From: Macrothele yani
Lineage: Eukaryota; Arthropoda; Arachnida; Araneae; Macrothelidae
Length of the DNA stretch: 64,000 nt
Assembly: GCA_039090855.1 (NCBI GenBank)
Contig: CM077024.1
Location: 66,776,594-66,840,593 of the forward strand
Reading direction: 5' to 3'
Below the pieces are notes generated by a model. That model had not been told where the DNA came from and did no database searches. It worked only from the letters and a program-made list of their open reading frames with translations. Both the position numbers and the translations under genes were made by a program. Numbering within the stretch: the stretch's first letter is position 1; the number at the start of each line of letters is the position of its first letter. Below, piece by piece: positions 33,481 through 44,726 of the stretch.

Positions 33481-33609
33481 TCTGCAATTGTTCTGCAGCA
33501 ATGTTTTTGCCATCATGTGTATCATTCATCTGTATCATTACGACTATAAAATTTCAGTTCAATCCGATGCTTCCTTCTTGGTGCGCAAATTTCATTGTCC
33601 GTAAATATA

Positions 33610-35214
33610 CTTAGAGTTTCATGAAACTTAAGATATTGCCCCAAGAAACAATTTTATTACAACGCGTTGAATTTTTCACAAGGATGAAACGAAGTAAAAA
33701 ATATGCATGATCGGGTGATGTAATTTTTAATAAGTATTTTGAGATACCCGGAACTTGATCAGTTAAAGATTTTTCCTGTCTTACAAGAAACTGGTCGACT
33801 AAGAGAAATTCAGATAGGTTTTCACGTTTCATGCAAAAAATTTCTCCCCATGACAAAGCGAAAGCAAAAAGATTAAAGCGGAATTAAAGATCTTTTCGAT
33901 GATAGTGTCTGCGGCAATTATAATCGATTACGAAATGCCTGGGAAAAACTCTTGTCGATGAAAACAATCTGTTTAATCTAGCTACGATCTCATCTGCTAC
34001 GCTGATGGGAGTTGGGAGTCTTGCAAAGGTTACACTTTGCTCAGCCTTTGTGTCAGTCAATGGAGGTCATTTATCTTAAAGCACAAACGTAGGCCATATT
34101 TGTCAAGGGAAAATAACTCTGGTAATTAACTCTTCGGTTTTGCCGACAATCGCCTGATTTGGTGTGAATCGATACTTATTTAAATCACTTTTTTCCCCCT
34201 AAATTACTCCAAACTTCGTTGCCACTTTCGAGAAAAGGGATAAATGTTTGACCCGACTATTATCCACTTTGGTTAAACAGTTATTTATTAGGTGAAAGCG
34301 CTCAAGCTAAGACGATACGAATTTCATTAGGTATGAATGACAAGCCGTCCTTGAAATTTCAGCACGCTAAGCTGCAGGTTAAAGTGACATTCCAGAATAC
34401 ATTGCTGCTAAGCAGGATCGTTCATTTCATTGAGACAAAAAGGTGCCAGCAGAACCTCAGGGTTTTGTACTTGAAGCTCGGTAAATCGTTCGTGCCATTT
34501 AATTAAGGAGTCTGACAGGAACGGCAATTGAAAACTTCTTCTTGCGCACAGAGTAACTATTGGCTGGTTCCTGTTAGAATTTCATGCATTTCTAGCTGTT
34601 GCTGAAGCAGTGAGAATAAGCATCATGTTGTCTTATGAGAACATGGGTTATAAACGGAGCGAATTAAGTTCACCTACATAAGAGCCCAAATTCTTGTAAG
34701 CCGATAAACGCTGATTATTTAGATTATTTTCATCTGAGATATTTTTCCTCTTGGAAAGTGTGTATGACCTTTCATTATGATTTTGTCTCGAAAAGCAACT
34801 CTACACACACCTTCAGCTGTTGCGATGCTGCTACGTGCGTTGCAGAGAAAGATATACTATGTTTTGTTTTTTCTTTTCTCTCATTTTTAAAGAATCACTT
34901 CAATATGAGCCACTTCATAGTGCTCCCTAATGGGGTGATTCCAAATAATAAATTGTATTAAACCCCTGTGTTTCGGATGATTTTTCCCGGGCAACCCCCC
35001 CCCCCCCCAGCGAAGATGTTTTGAAAGATCTGTATGAAAGTTGTGAAAGAATATTGCTGTAATTTATAAGTACTTATTGTAAAATTTTGTCTTTTGGATC
35101 CACATGAAATTTAGTTTGAATAGTATATCTGTAAGAAATATTTTAACTTGGCGATCTTTGGTTTTTTAACCCAGAAACTCGTTTAGAGTGCTCCTTACCT
35201 ACTATTCTGCAAAA
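33610..35214. other. Unassigned AT-rich DNA
   Basis: No gene or transposon recognised over 1.6 kb. A run of C occurs at about 34995-35008. Confidence 0.55.
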
Positions 35215-35217
35215 TAT

Positions 35218-35905
35218 TAGGGGTATGCAAAAGTTTCCGCCGTTTTAAGGAGAAAGGAGACAGGAACAATCAGGAAACCAGTACACATTTATTCAACGAA
35301 ATATTGGCCGTTAGTAGCAATGACCTTTTGCCATTTTTCAGGCAACAATTTAATGCCCCTGTGATAGAAGGACTCGGGTTTTGAGCTGAAGAACGCAGTG
35401 ACGAAATTTTCCACCTCTGTAACTGTGGTGAACCGCTGTTGGGTTAGGGTATGTTGCATAGAGCGAAACAGATGAAAGTCTGAGGGTGCAATGTCCGGGG
35501 AGTAAGCCGGGTGAGGTAAAACCTCCCAGTGTAACTGCTCAAGGGTTGAATTCGTGGTAGCAGCGACATGTGGTCTGGCATTATCGTGAAACAGGATGAA
35601 TGGGTGGCGTCCTTTACCTGTTAATGAGCGTTTTTGCTAGATTGCGGCGTGCAGTTGTAGACGCCGTACCACAGTCGATTGAGCCACTTTCAAACGTTTC
35701 GCCAGTTGCGTGGTCAATTGTGAGGCATTCTCTTGCAATAGTGATTCCAGCTCCTCGTCTGCGAGTTCCTGCGGTCTACCTGCACGTGGCTTGTCTTCCA
35801 AGCTTAGTTCACCTTTCTTAAACCTGACAAACCATTCCCAATACGTCCGCTCACCCATAACCGTGTGACAGCGCTCGCGACGGCGAGGCTGCACATCCAG
35901 TTGGG
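35218..35905 (-). mobile_element. Mariner element, internally deleted
   Basis: The 3' terminus (on the plus strand near 35218-35255) contains tatgcaaaagtttccgccgt, typical of mariner inverted ends. The opposite end is lost against the CTTT microsatellite beginning at 35921. At under 0.7 kb it is about half a normal mariner (1.3 kb). Confidence 0.8.
35289..35894 (-). pseudogene. Mariner transposase with in-frame internal deletion
   Basis: The frame holds the DNA-binding half: an N-terminal HTH segment (TYWEWFVRFKKGELSLEDKP), AGRPQELADEELESLL and the second HTH ending in STVVRRLQLHAA. A TAG at 35637-35639 follows. In the same frame it resumes at LTGKGRHPFILFHDNARPHV with the second Asp, then SPDIAPSDFHLFRSMQ with the third Asp (DD34D type), and the C-terminal FYHRGIKLLPEKWQKVI, stopping at 35289-35291. 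About 110 codons in between, including the first catalytic Asp, are missing. It cannot transpose. Only one stop in about 200 codons, so the remnant is relatively young or was constrained. Confidence 0.88.
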
Positions 35906-35920
35906 AAAACCAATTTCCGC

Positions 35921-35923
35921 ATT

Positions 35924-35959
<36 letters not shown>

Positions 35960-36009
35960 TTTTTCTTTATCTATTTATTCATTTATTTATTTATTCTTTT
36001 TTTTTTTTA
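35921..36009. repeat. (CTTT)n microsatellite and T-rich tract
   Basis: About nine CTTT units followed by an ATTT-rich and then pure T stretch, at the broken end of the mariner. Confidence 0.92.
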
Positions 36010-36011
36010 AT

Positions 36012-37930
36012 TTGGGTAATGAATTTTTGTGGAATGAGTACGTTTTATCTATACATTTTTCTTTTTTTAATTTGCCATTTGTCCCACTTTCGGATGCTTC
36101 TTTTTTCCTCTCCCCCCCCCCCATTGGGTAGTTAAGTAGCGCTATGGGTACCCGCGTGCGCGTCGCATGGCGTAAGAGGAGAAAGCGTCGGCGCCATCAA
36201 CAACGGATCGGCTTTGTAGGAGTGTTTTATGGCGGTCATCAAAGTGTCAGCTAGTCAGTGCATCGACAAAGAGTTTCAGCGATCGGTAGACTAACTGGAA
36301 TCGAAAGTAGTATTTTTATTGAACTAGGATTTATAGCATGATGTCTTATATCACACGGACTAACGCAACTTAAGGGCTTTTTCCCGCCGATGACGATTGG
36401 TTGGAATCGAACTACTGGATCGGATACCCATTTTGACCACGAAGCAAATAGTGAATCCTATGTTAATTTTTCGACCAGTAAAATTTAGGCTTGGAGATTT
36501 AACTCAGGGGAGTCCTGCGTTCCCCGACTCGGGATTGGAGATGGCGTAAGTTTGAGGTGAAGTGGGTTGATCCCGGGAAAGGGGTCAAAAATTTCGAGAA
36601 GAGGAGAGAATCACTTGTCACTTGTTTCACTTGAACCCTTGTTACTTTCCTTCTTGGCAGTCACCTAGGCGTTGCCATGTAAAAACTTGGTACTTCGCCT
36701 GCATTTTCCGTTTTTTTGCGTGGCCCAAAACTTTGTTTCTGCCATGACGGCACAGAATACTGGGAAAATAGTCGCTGCAATATGAGGAGGCAGGACTGAA
36801 GCTACCGAAAACTGCGTACAGTTTGCCGTGACTTGGATGGAAGACAACCACCGAGGTTTCCAGGGGAAGGGACCGTGCTCAGGGCGATGAGAGCCCACAC
36901 AAATTGTTGCTGCTTCGAGAAGGAAGAGTGACGGACCGCGACGCCTAGCTGAAGCAACCACCGGACGTGCAAACTCGGACTTTCCGTAGGATGGGACTTT
37001 ACCTAAGATGCGACTACCTATGTGCCATAACCAATATCCCTGAAGGAACTTTAATTGTGTGTAACCGCAAGGAATCCATACCCCGGATGAGGCCACAGCC
37101 GCAGTGGGGTCTCCAGGCCAGATTTGGATGTTAAGGTAGGAATTTCATCCCACTCTTTCTTTTTGGTGTCCCCTCAAAATATCAGTGTATTAGCTATCAG
37201 TGCATACTGAAGTTTTCCGCTAAAATTAATAAGGTTTAATAAGCGAGTACTCAATGAGCACGTGGTATTTCCTTTCAGAAAAGTCAGTGTAATTATTGCT
37301 ATTATCGTACGTCTTTTTAGCGAAGTGTTATGTATATATAATCAATAGGTGACTGCAAGTGTAATATATATATATGACAACTTACCTTCTCACATTCTTA
37401 AGGCTATGCGTAAAAGGGTCCTAATTTACTATGTGTTTTTATCCTTATTATTTGCAAAAACAAGACCAATAAATTGTTTTTCATATTAATTTGTTTAATA
37501 TACAGGGTGTCCGCCCATCCCAGAATATCGGAGAACTGGCCCGCACTTTAGACACCATCTGGCATGCTATACATCAGTACAGTATCCGTTAACTTTATGC
37601 GTCTATGCCACGCCAGGTAACCGCTTGTATCCTGCCAGATGTTGCGCTACAAGGTACTGACTTGTTCCCCTCGTGTTGCTGGTTTTTCCGAATAAATGGC
37701 CCAACTGCTCTGGAATTGCAATCGTTTCCTTTTCTGTACATGTACATCACACATACCAATTTTCATCACGATTGGATTATACTTTCTGGGTGCTTCGTGT
37801 TCTTTGGCAAATAATGTACATAAGGCATACACTTTTGCATAAGGGTCTTGGGATTTTTGCTGTTATTTTCGATTATGTCTACGTCTTCTGTTGCTAAACC
37901 TTCTAGTGCGCAGAGTCGACATCTCCATTC
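36012..37930. other. Unassigned DNA
   Basis: No gene assigned. A GC-richer block at about 36640-37130 has a 143-codon open frame on the minus strand (36665-37096) and a shorter interrupted plus-strand frame. Neither has a recognisable motif. At 37501, tacagggtgtccgcccatcc looks like the outer end of an arthropod DNA transposon, but I found no partner end. A run of C is at about 36112-36122. Confidence 0.45.
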
Positions 37931-37935
37931 AAATT

Positions 37936-38061
37936 TCAAAGTTTTATGATGTGTTTTAGATTTGTCATGTCTGTACTTTTGATTAACTCCATAAGTTTTC
38001 GTCGTTCAAGTTTGGTGATAAGATGCACCTTGCATCTCACTATACTTTGGTCACTTCCTGC
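37936..38061 (-). pseudogene. RTE endonuclease fragment
   Basis: On the minus strand it reads AGSDQSIVRCKVHLITKLER, then KLMELIKSTDMTNLK. The RTE at 63289-63400 reads TGSDHRLVRCKMHLNTKLEH and ITNLKKH at the matching place, so this is the segment just after the endonuclease, with the SDH catalytic motif changed to SDQ. It joins without a break into the 30-bp repeat array to its right, which encodes the ten residues that come just before this point in the RTE. Confidence 0.85.
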
Positions 38062-38442
38062 GTTGAACCTGTTATGCGCACTACAGTCTTCGTTGAACCT
38101 GTTGTGTGCACTGCAGTCTTCGTTGAATCTGTTATGTGCACTGCAGTCTTCGTTGAACCTGTTATGCGCACTGTAGTCTTCGTTGAACCTGTTATGCGCA
38201 CTACAGTCTTCGTTGAACCTGTTGTGTGCACTGCAGTCTTCGTTGAACCTGTTATGCCCACTGCAGTCTTCGTTGAACCTGTTATGCGCACTACACTCTT
38301 CGTTGAACTTGTTATGCGCACTACAGTCTTCGTTGAACCTGTTATGCGCACTGTAGTCTTCGTTGAACCTGTTATGCGCACTGTAGTCTTCGTTGAACCT
38401 GTTATGCGCACTACAGTCTTCGATGAACCTTATGCGCACTAC
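38062..38442 (-). repeat. 30-bp minisatellite derived from RTE endonuclease codons
   Basis: Twelve full units and one degenerate partial unit of gttgaacctgttatgcgcac followed by tacagtcttc (plus strand). Translated on the minus strand, each unit is EDCSAHNRFN with small variants (EDYS, EECS, NK, SG). The RTE at 63259-63288 encodes EDCSVLNKFN at the same place in its endonuclease, immediately before TGSD. The array is therefore an in-frame tandem expansion of ten codons of a LINE. Because the unit is a multiple of three, long open frames run through it in several frames on both strands; these are not genes. Confidence 0.95.
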
Positions 38443-39929
38443 GGATGCCAGTCACATTGAACAGGTAGCGTTTGTAGTTAAAATTGTAAATATTGGCAAT
38501 TCTGATGTTGCAGTTAGAGAATTATGTCTAGGGTTTTATCCGGTTTCAGACAGTACGGGGGAAGGATTATGTAATTATCTTCTAAGTGAAGTCTTAACAG
38601 ATTATGAACTAGATATTCAAGACATGCGTGGACAGGGGTACGATAACGGGACAAATATGCGTGGTAAGCGTAACGGCTTGCAGAAGAAAATTAGGAGCAT
38701 AAATCTTAGAGACTTTTTTGTACCTTGTGCATCCCATTCATTAAATTTAGTTGTAAATGATGCTGCCAAAGTAACATTGGAAACAGTTAAATTTTTTAAC
38801 ATTATCGAAGAATTGTACACATTTTTTTCTGCATCCCCTTATAGGATGGGAATACACTAAAGCGCAATATTAGTAGATTAACACTGAAATAAGTAAGTTA
38901 TACAAGGTGGGAGAGTAGAATAAAAGCAGTGCGACCTCTTAGATTGTAATTTGGTGAAGTCATGAAAAGTTTAAATGATCTAAGAGACGACAATTCCAGA
39001 AACATGAAAACAAAACATACAGCTCCATGTTTCTTAGATTGGATTTCGTCTTTTAAATTCATCTCCTCAATCATTATATGGAACGACTTTCTGTCAAAAA
39101 TTAATTTTGTAAGTAAAATGTTTCAGTGCAATCAACCTAACATAAATGAATCTCTTATTGTTTTGAGTGACCTTGTTAAATTTCCAAGTGTAGCCAGATC
39201 TGATGAGGCATTTAGTAAATATATTAGGGATGCAGAAGTTTTAGCTGCAGAAGTAAATGTGGAGGCAGAATTTCCAGTTGCAAGGAGTAGGTCTAAAGTT
39301 TGCCTTTCTGATTATAAAAGTACTGACGAATCTATCACAAATACAGAATAATTGTTCAGAATATAATTTTATCTAACGATTGTTGACACAGCCTTAAATT
39401 CCATTCAGGAAAGGTTTGAAAATCTACAGGAATGCCATAATGTGTTTAAATTTCTTTCTGAATTTTGAGAAATGACTGAAAACGAAATGAAAAAATCTTG
39501 CTTTGATTTAAATGCTTCCCTTCTAATTAACAAAGGAAGCAAAAGTTTTAGGGGTACTGATGGTCTTGAGCTCTTCAACGAGCTGATAACGTACAGAGTT
39601 TTGAGAAGTGGAATTGCAGATAGGGTAAACCATTAAAAAACTTAACATATATAACACAAAATAACTTAATGTCATCATTTCCTAATCTGTTTATAGCTTT
39701 GAGAATTCTTCTGACATTACCAGTTAGTGGAGTATCAGGTGGAAGGAGTTTTTCGAAACTCAAACTTGTAAAGAGATGCCTCAAGAGAGGTTTAGTGACG
39801 TCAATGCCTTAAGAGAGGTTTACTGATCTAGGACTGATGGCTATAGAGAAGGAATTGTGTGAAAGTTTGGAGTTATCAGATGTAATTGACGAATTGGCAA
39901 ATAAGAAAGCAAGAAGAGTGCACTTTTAA
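38443..39929 (+). pseudogene. hAT transposase pseudogene (ZMYM1-like / DUF4371 type)
   Basis: The N-terminal third is missing, cut at the minisatellite. It begins ASHIEQVAFVVKIVN, then LGFYPVSDSTGEGL and DIQDMRGQGYDNGTNMRGK, the RGQGYDNGxNMxGK motif with a catalytic Asp, followed by FFVPCASHSLNLVVNDAA (about 38716-38770). After stops, TRWESRIKAVRPL (about 38910-38945) and LVKFPSVARSDEAF are readable. The C-terminal dimerisation region is IALRILLTLPVSGVSGGRSF followed by SKLKLVKRCLK (about 39690-39785) and IEKELCESLELSDVIDELAN to the stop at 39927-39929. Several stops and frameshifts. This protein type is related to domesticated vertebrate ZMYM1-like genes, but here it is a dead transposon. 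Confidence 0.88.
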
Positions 39930-40229
39930 CTCCATGGATACATACATACATACATTTTGTTAAGTTATGATACTTATGCGCAATGTGTCACTCTGTCAGT
40001 GTCTGTGTGATTGTGATATTTTCGAACAGTTTTGTTTTGAATATAGATAAAAAAAAAAGTTCATACGGTGTTGTGTTATTATTACAGAATATTTGTACGT
40101 TGTACTCTTGTACCCCTGTCTACTATATAGAACAGTGAAAAAAAAAAAAAACTTTCCCCCGTGCCGTGAGTTAGGTTAGAAATCTAATAGCATATTTACT
40201 TGTACTCGATCCGCATTGGCATGGGCGGC

Positions 40230-40272
40230 CAAATATCTGTGGCACGCAGGTGGCAAACACCCCTGAACCGGC

Positions 40273-40276
<4 letters not shown>
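40230..40276 (+). mobile_element. 3' terminus of the hAT element
   Basis: In reverse complement it starts cagggccggttcaggggtgt and goes on gccacctgcg. CAGGGCCGG-type starts are typical of this hAT group. It lies 300 bp downstream of the transposase stop, a normal distance. A GT microsatellite follows at once, so the target duplication cannot be seen, and the 5' end is lost. Confidence 0.65.

Positions 40277-40312
<36 letters not shown>
40275..40312. repeat. (GT)n microsatellite
   Basis: About 17 GT units, one interrupted, starting at the last base of the hAT terminus. Confidence 0.95.
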
Positions 40313-40313
<1 letters not shown>

Positions 40314-40314
40314 A

Positions 40315-41480
40315 ATACTATAAAAAGTACATTTCACCTTTTTTAAAAATAACTGAAAGCCATTGTCAGTTTCAAATAATCAAGTTGCAAAGCATTTTGT
40401 TGCTTCGAAAAATCACGATGAAAAATGCTTAAATTGTGAAAAATCCTCCTACAAGAAAAAAAAAACCCATTACAAACCTGTTCAGAAAAATAATAAGCTC
40501 CGACAAAAAATAAAATGGCTCAATCACTCACATTAATGACAAAAAACAAAATTTCATCGTTGCCGAATTCGTTTTATGATGAACGTGACTCCGCTTGCCG
40601 AGCTTTTGTGGATCAGCCGTTAAAGGCTCGAGTTACCTGTTGAGAGAGCGCTAAAGTTGGGCGTTCGATCCTGACCTCAGCGGAAGGGATTACCTATAGG
40701 GTCAGTGCTGTTACAGAGTCGTCGATTTGCGGAATTTCAGTTTGAATGTGGAAAAACCTGAAATGGTATTTTCTGAAATAAACGGTATTTCTATCTACGG
40801 AAAAGTCTGTGAAAACACGGGTTAAAATAAACGGGCATTTTTAAAAACGGAAATTTCGGGAAAACGCGGATACCTACCGGCAACTTTGCTGCACGTTATT
40901 TTCAGAAATTTTCCGTGAATTCACATCACTTATTTTTTATAGTGAGAAATCACACGGTTATGGTATTCATGCTAGAAGACTTCGTCGGCATCAGATGTCG
41001 TCCTCAACAAATAACGCTGCGATCAGCAGCTATTCAAAAATCTACAGAAAGTTGTCAAAGATATGTACAACGATTGTTAAGAAACAGAAATAAAGTTTTG
41101 ATATACAAATCGAGCTCTGTTTGTTACAGAAACAGAATTATGGAGGAACCCTTTTCAATGATTCATCATGAATGCTTCATGTCTTGCACACATATGGGAT
41201 ATTTTATGTTCTTTAGGAACATTTCATGTTAACTTACGAACTTCTTGTTACTCAACATAAACGGCTTTACGAGCTAATATTCTCATAAACGTTCAGCCTA
41301 AATCAACATCCTATATTTTATACAATTATAAGTAAAATGCTTTCCCCAAAATAATAAAAACAAACAAACAATAACAACTTATTACTCATATATGCTTTGC
41401 CTAACAATTTAACGGATTGATAGGAATTTAATACATTTCTTGAGTTTCACATTTTGCCGGTAGCATACATAAAATCCCCC
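40315..41480. other. Unassigned AT-rich DNA
   Basis: No gene recognised. At about 40615-40690 a stretch with gggcgttcgatcct has a B-box-like word, but no convincing A box at tRNA spacing. Confidence 0.5.
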
Positions 41481-41481
41481 A

Positions 41482-41688
41482 TTTTTTCAGTGGGTAGAAG
41501 GTTTAGAAATAACCATGAGCAGCTTAATGGGTTATGAGCAGTCGCCTGTTCCTGATTTGCCGCCACGTTTTCGGCGGAGGGACAGTGCCGTCAGGATGGG
41601 GCACCACCGATGCGTCATCAGGGCTCGAACCTGGGCCCACTTGGATGAGCGGCCAAACGCCAACGCTTGGGCCACTGAGCCACCGGAG
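41482..41688 (-). mobile_element. tRNA-headed SINE, type 1
   Basis: Reverse orientation: body ataaccatgagcagcttaat and gcagtcgcctgttcctgatt, then the head with cgaacctgggcccac (B box) and gggccactgagccaccgg (A box side). It sits tail-left, with its head pointing toward a second, oppositely oriented copy 60 bp away. Confidence 0.82.
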
Positions 41689-41748
41689 TACTAACCTTAC
41701 ACAGAAGAATCCAATAATTAATTTAACGAATAACTAAGCAAAGTGTGC

Positions 41749-41956
41749 TGTTTCCCCAACGTCTGAGTGGTCTGAGGAGCTGGCTTCTGGCCATTCGTGA
41801 GAGATGGGTCGGGGTTCGAGCGCGTCATGAGGCATGGGCGGATTGTTAGTCCTCTGCCCTTTTCCTGGATCCAGTGACCCTAAATCAGGAATGAGCGCCT
41901 ACTTATAGTCCTTAGAGCTGCTCACAATGGTCGTTAAAATATGAAAGGGAAACACA
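41749..41956 (+). mobile_element. tRNA-headed SINE, type 1
   Basis: The head ccccaacgtctgagtggtct, B box ggggttcgagcg, and body ccctaaatcaggaatgagcg then ctcacaatggtcgttaaaat follow the family pattern. Together with the preceding copy it forms an inverted SINE pair. Confidence 0.82.
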
Positions 41957-41957
41957 A

Positions 41958-44190
41958 TTAGAATCTACCCCCCCCCCCCCAAAGGTTAGTTAATATTTGT
42001 CTTACAGTGCAGTCACTGATGACTCAGTTTCAAATGAGAGTCTTCAGAATCACGAATTTTCATAAACACTGGCGGAGATGAAAGTTGTAACATTTAGTAA
42101 ATGTGTCGTGTTCACCTTAGCTGAGGACCGAGATACGGGGAGGGCACAAGTACAGAGGGGTGGAAAGGAGAAGGCCAAGAGACGATGGAGGCAGGCAGGC
42201 AAGCGTCGTGCGCTCGTGACTCTAGCCAGCTGCAGAAGGAGCGGAGACAATTACGGGGCGAGGTCGAGTCACGCTGGGAAGACAGATACCTGGGGAACAC
42301 TCGGAGCCTACTTCCTGTTCAGGTCGGTATCTCGCCTTTGCTGCCTGACGGTCGGAGTTTTTGCTTTTCTCTTCGGGAATGGGTGGACCCTGAGCCTTAA
42401 GTAGCCGGACGACGATGGAGCTGCAAAAACTTGATGAAAGGTCACTTAAGAAACTTCATATGCGATCTCGCTATTTATTATTTGTTTTTTAATTTTTTTT
42501 TCTTATGAGGGTGTTCGGGTCACATCGTAACTGATGGTCCAAAGTTCGCCCCCGCTCTACTAGTTTTGTTGTCTTTCCGTACACAGGCAGGCAGTCAGCC
42601 AGCAGACTGGATTCTCACCAAGAATGAATGCCAAAGACTGACACTGCTGTTGTTTCTTGACGTTGCTGAATGAGGTCCGGTTAAGGGGTGAAACGCAACG
42701 CAAGATCCATAATGGGTTTCTCTTCATTTTCTTCACGTTTTACCTCGAGGCTACCAAACAATTGGTTTTTAACTACGGAGGTCCATTAAAATATCTCAAG
42801 TTTTTGGATTCTTTTCTTTGTTACTTTCTTTTCTTTACTTGGACTTTGCTTATGGATGAAACGTCACAACGTAACGATTTCAGAGATGATCTCCAATGTA
42901 TATATACACATGTATGAACATATGCATACATGAGCATCAACAGAACGTGATGCCTGATTCAAGTTATGGATGAAAACTGCTTGCTTTCGAGCTATTATTG
43001 CCATATATTTTACGAGAATTTCTTCATTGGTCTGACGCATGGCATTTTTTGGCCCTAAAAAAAGTTATATCCATTTTGCTGTGGTATGAGTGCATGAGTG
43101 TTGTATTTCTTTTTTATTCTAGGTCTTTCTTTTTTTGAAGCCTAGAGTTCTAAATTAGGGACGAGAGATTCCTAGCCTTGGATGCTAACAAAGGCAGATT
43201 TAAAAGTGGAGAAAGAAAGTATGTAATTTATGTAACCTAGAATTAATTTTGTACAGTGCAGTTGCCGTAGTATCGTATACCATACGCAAAGTTGTAAGAT
43301 TCTGAAAAACAAAACAAAACAAAAAAAGAAACGAAAAGGAAGTAACAGGTAAAGTAAATTTACAGGCCGACCACGTGTAGTTCAGAATAAACCGCAATGT
43401 TTCTCAAAGTATAGAATAAATAACGTAAATAATCCCCTGTTGATAATGTACAGGACATTTCACATGAAAGCTGAATGTATTAATGCTTACGAAATGAATT
43501 GTATGAAATTAAAATGCATTCACCTTCTTTCGTTACAGTAATAAGGTTATTTTCTGAAATCTGAGAAATTCCTTTCCACTTTCTCTTAGCCAGAAAGCTT
43601 TCGAAAGCCACAACAAAGGAGAGGTTTTTTCCTTTCCATAAAAAGGGTGTACCTGGTTTTCAAAAGATATTAATTTATTAGTTGAAGATGTGAAACAACT
43701 ATTTATTATTGCATTATTTAGAATAACTTTTCTAAAAAGTACCGAGAAATCAGTGGTTGAGGGTAAAAAGTTCTTTTTTAACAGAAAGTGACCACGATAG
43801 GCTATAAAAGCTTTCGAAAAAAAAATGCCAAAGTAATGTATTTAACCTTGTTACTATCTGCACCACTACTCTACAATACGTCTAATAAGATAGCAATCTG
43901 TGTGGAAGACAATGGATTTTAGTGCGCTGAGAGAACTTGTGCATTTACGAGAGAGTTCTGAAGAACGAGACAGCAATGCATTCCATGCGAATAAACGAGT
44001 TCTTGGAGTAAATACTGCCAGGTAAGGGGAGAGAGGTGGCTGCATTTCACGGATTTCCTGTAGAACACCACCGCACATAGCATGCGTGTCGCATCGCAGC
44101 TGAAACAGTTCGCATACACAGGCGCCAAAATGGAAAGATAGTGAAGTACAGAAGGTGCTGCTCAATAAGATTTTTCAAGTAACTAGTATC
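41958..44190. other. Unassigned DNA with a possible SINE scrap
   Basis: No gene recognised. The GC-richer part at about 42060-42420 keeps a 108-codon frame open (42078-42404), without known motifs. At about 43120-43175, gttctaaattagggacgaga resembles the core of the type 1 SINE body and may be a fragment. A run of C is at about 41970-41980. Confidence 0.45.
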
Positions 44191-44194
44191 GCAG

Positions 44195-44300
44195 AGGTGA
44201 CATTTCATCAGCAACTGATGCTCCTCATCCGAGACTCGAACCCAATTCAGAAGATTAAGCTGATACCCTTACCTCTAACCGGAGCGTCTCGGTAACTTAG
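44195..44300 (-). mobile_element. tRNA-like SINE head (candidate)
   Basis: In reverse complement, cgctccggttagaggtaagg followed about 20 bases later by gggttcgagtctcgg gives a B box at tRNA-like spacing from a weak A box. No body could be matched to the other SINEs. Confidence 0.35.
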
Positions 44301-44726
44301 AGATATGTGTCGACCTGTCGCCATGTCACGTAAATACTTCTAGGGTTGGTGCAACAGACATTAAAAATGAGACAAGATATGGGCGGCCAGACATTTTTGT
44401 CACGATATACACTTGCTTGTTAGTCTCTTTGTTGCCTCGATGAAAAACTAAGGAGGCGTTTCACTGTGGGCAATCGCCAAATATAACTTAAAAACCTCAT
44501 TGAATTCTGTTCTTCACATCGTGTCCAATCGATTTGGCATATGATAAAGGAGTGCATTCTGGGTGTCGAAACAACGGACGATGAAAACAAGGCTTTTAGA
44601 ATGGAACTGTCTCACAGCTGTTTGATGTGCCACACTGATGGTGATTTCCTGCAGCGCATCACTGAGCGAGACGAAACATTGATACTTCGTGAGTAATAAA
44701 ATGATTGATTTCGTGCAAATAGAACC

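Larger units (their letters stand above)
32050..33607 (+). mobile_element. Tc1-like element, family B copy 2, split by a SINE
   Basis: Ends match those of copy 1 (left cactcacggactatgaaatt; right reverse complement tatttacggacaatgaaatt), flanked by TA. A minus-strand type 1 SINE lies at 32231-32452, and about 48 bp of element sequence present in copy 1 at the same place is missing. Net of the SINE the length is about 1335 bp. Confidence 0.9.

Noticed and set aside
36380..36460. Minus-strand tRNA-like sequence with gttcgattcc
   Set aside because: The surrounding sequence does not form acceptor or D arms.
36665..37096. 143-codon minus-strand open frame as a gene
   Set aside because: No recognisable domain or conserved motif; the GC-richer composition alone makes long frames likelier.
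38062..38442. CRISPR-like array or novel repeat protein
   Set aside because: Units are contiguous 30-bp copies with no spacers, in an animal genome, and match the RTE endonuclease codons; open frames are a by-product of unit length.
40600..40720. tRNA-derived SINE
   Set aside because: B-box-like word only; no A box at the right distance and no body similar to the other SINEs.
42078..42404. 108-codon plus-strand open frame as an exon
   Set aside because: Basic low-complexity product, several overlapping frames on both strands, no splice or domain support.
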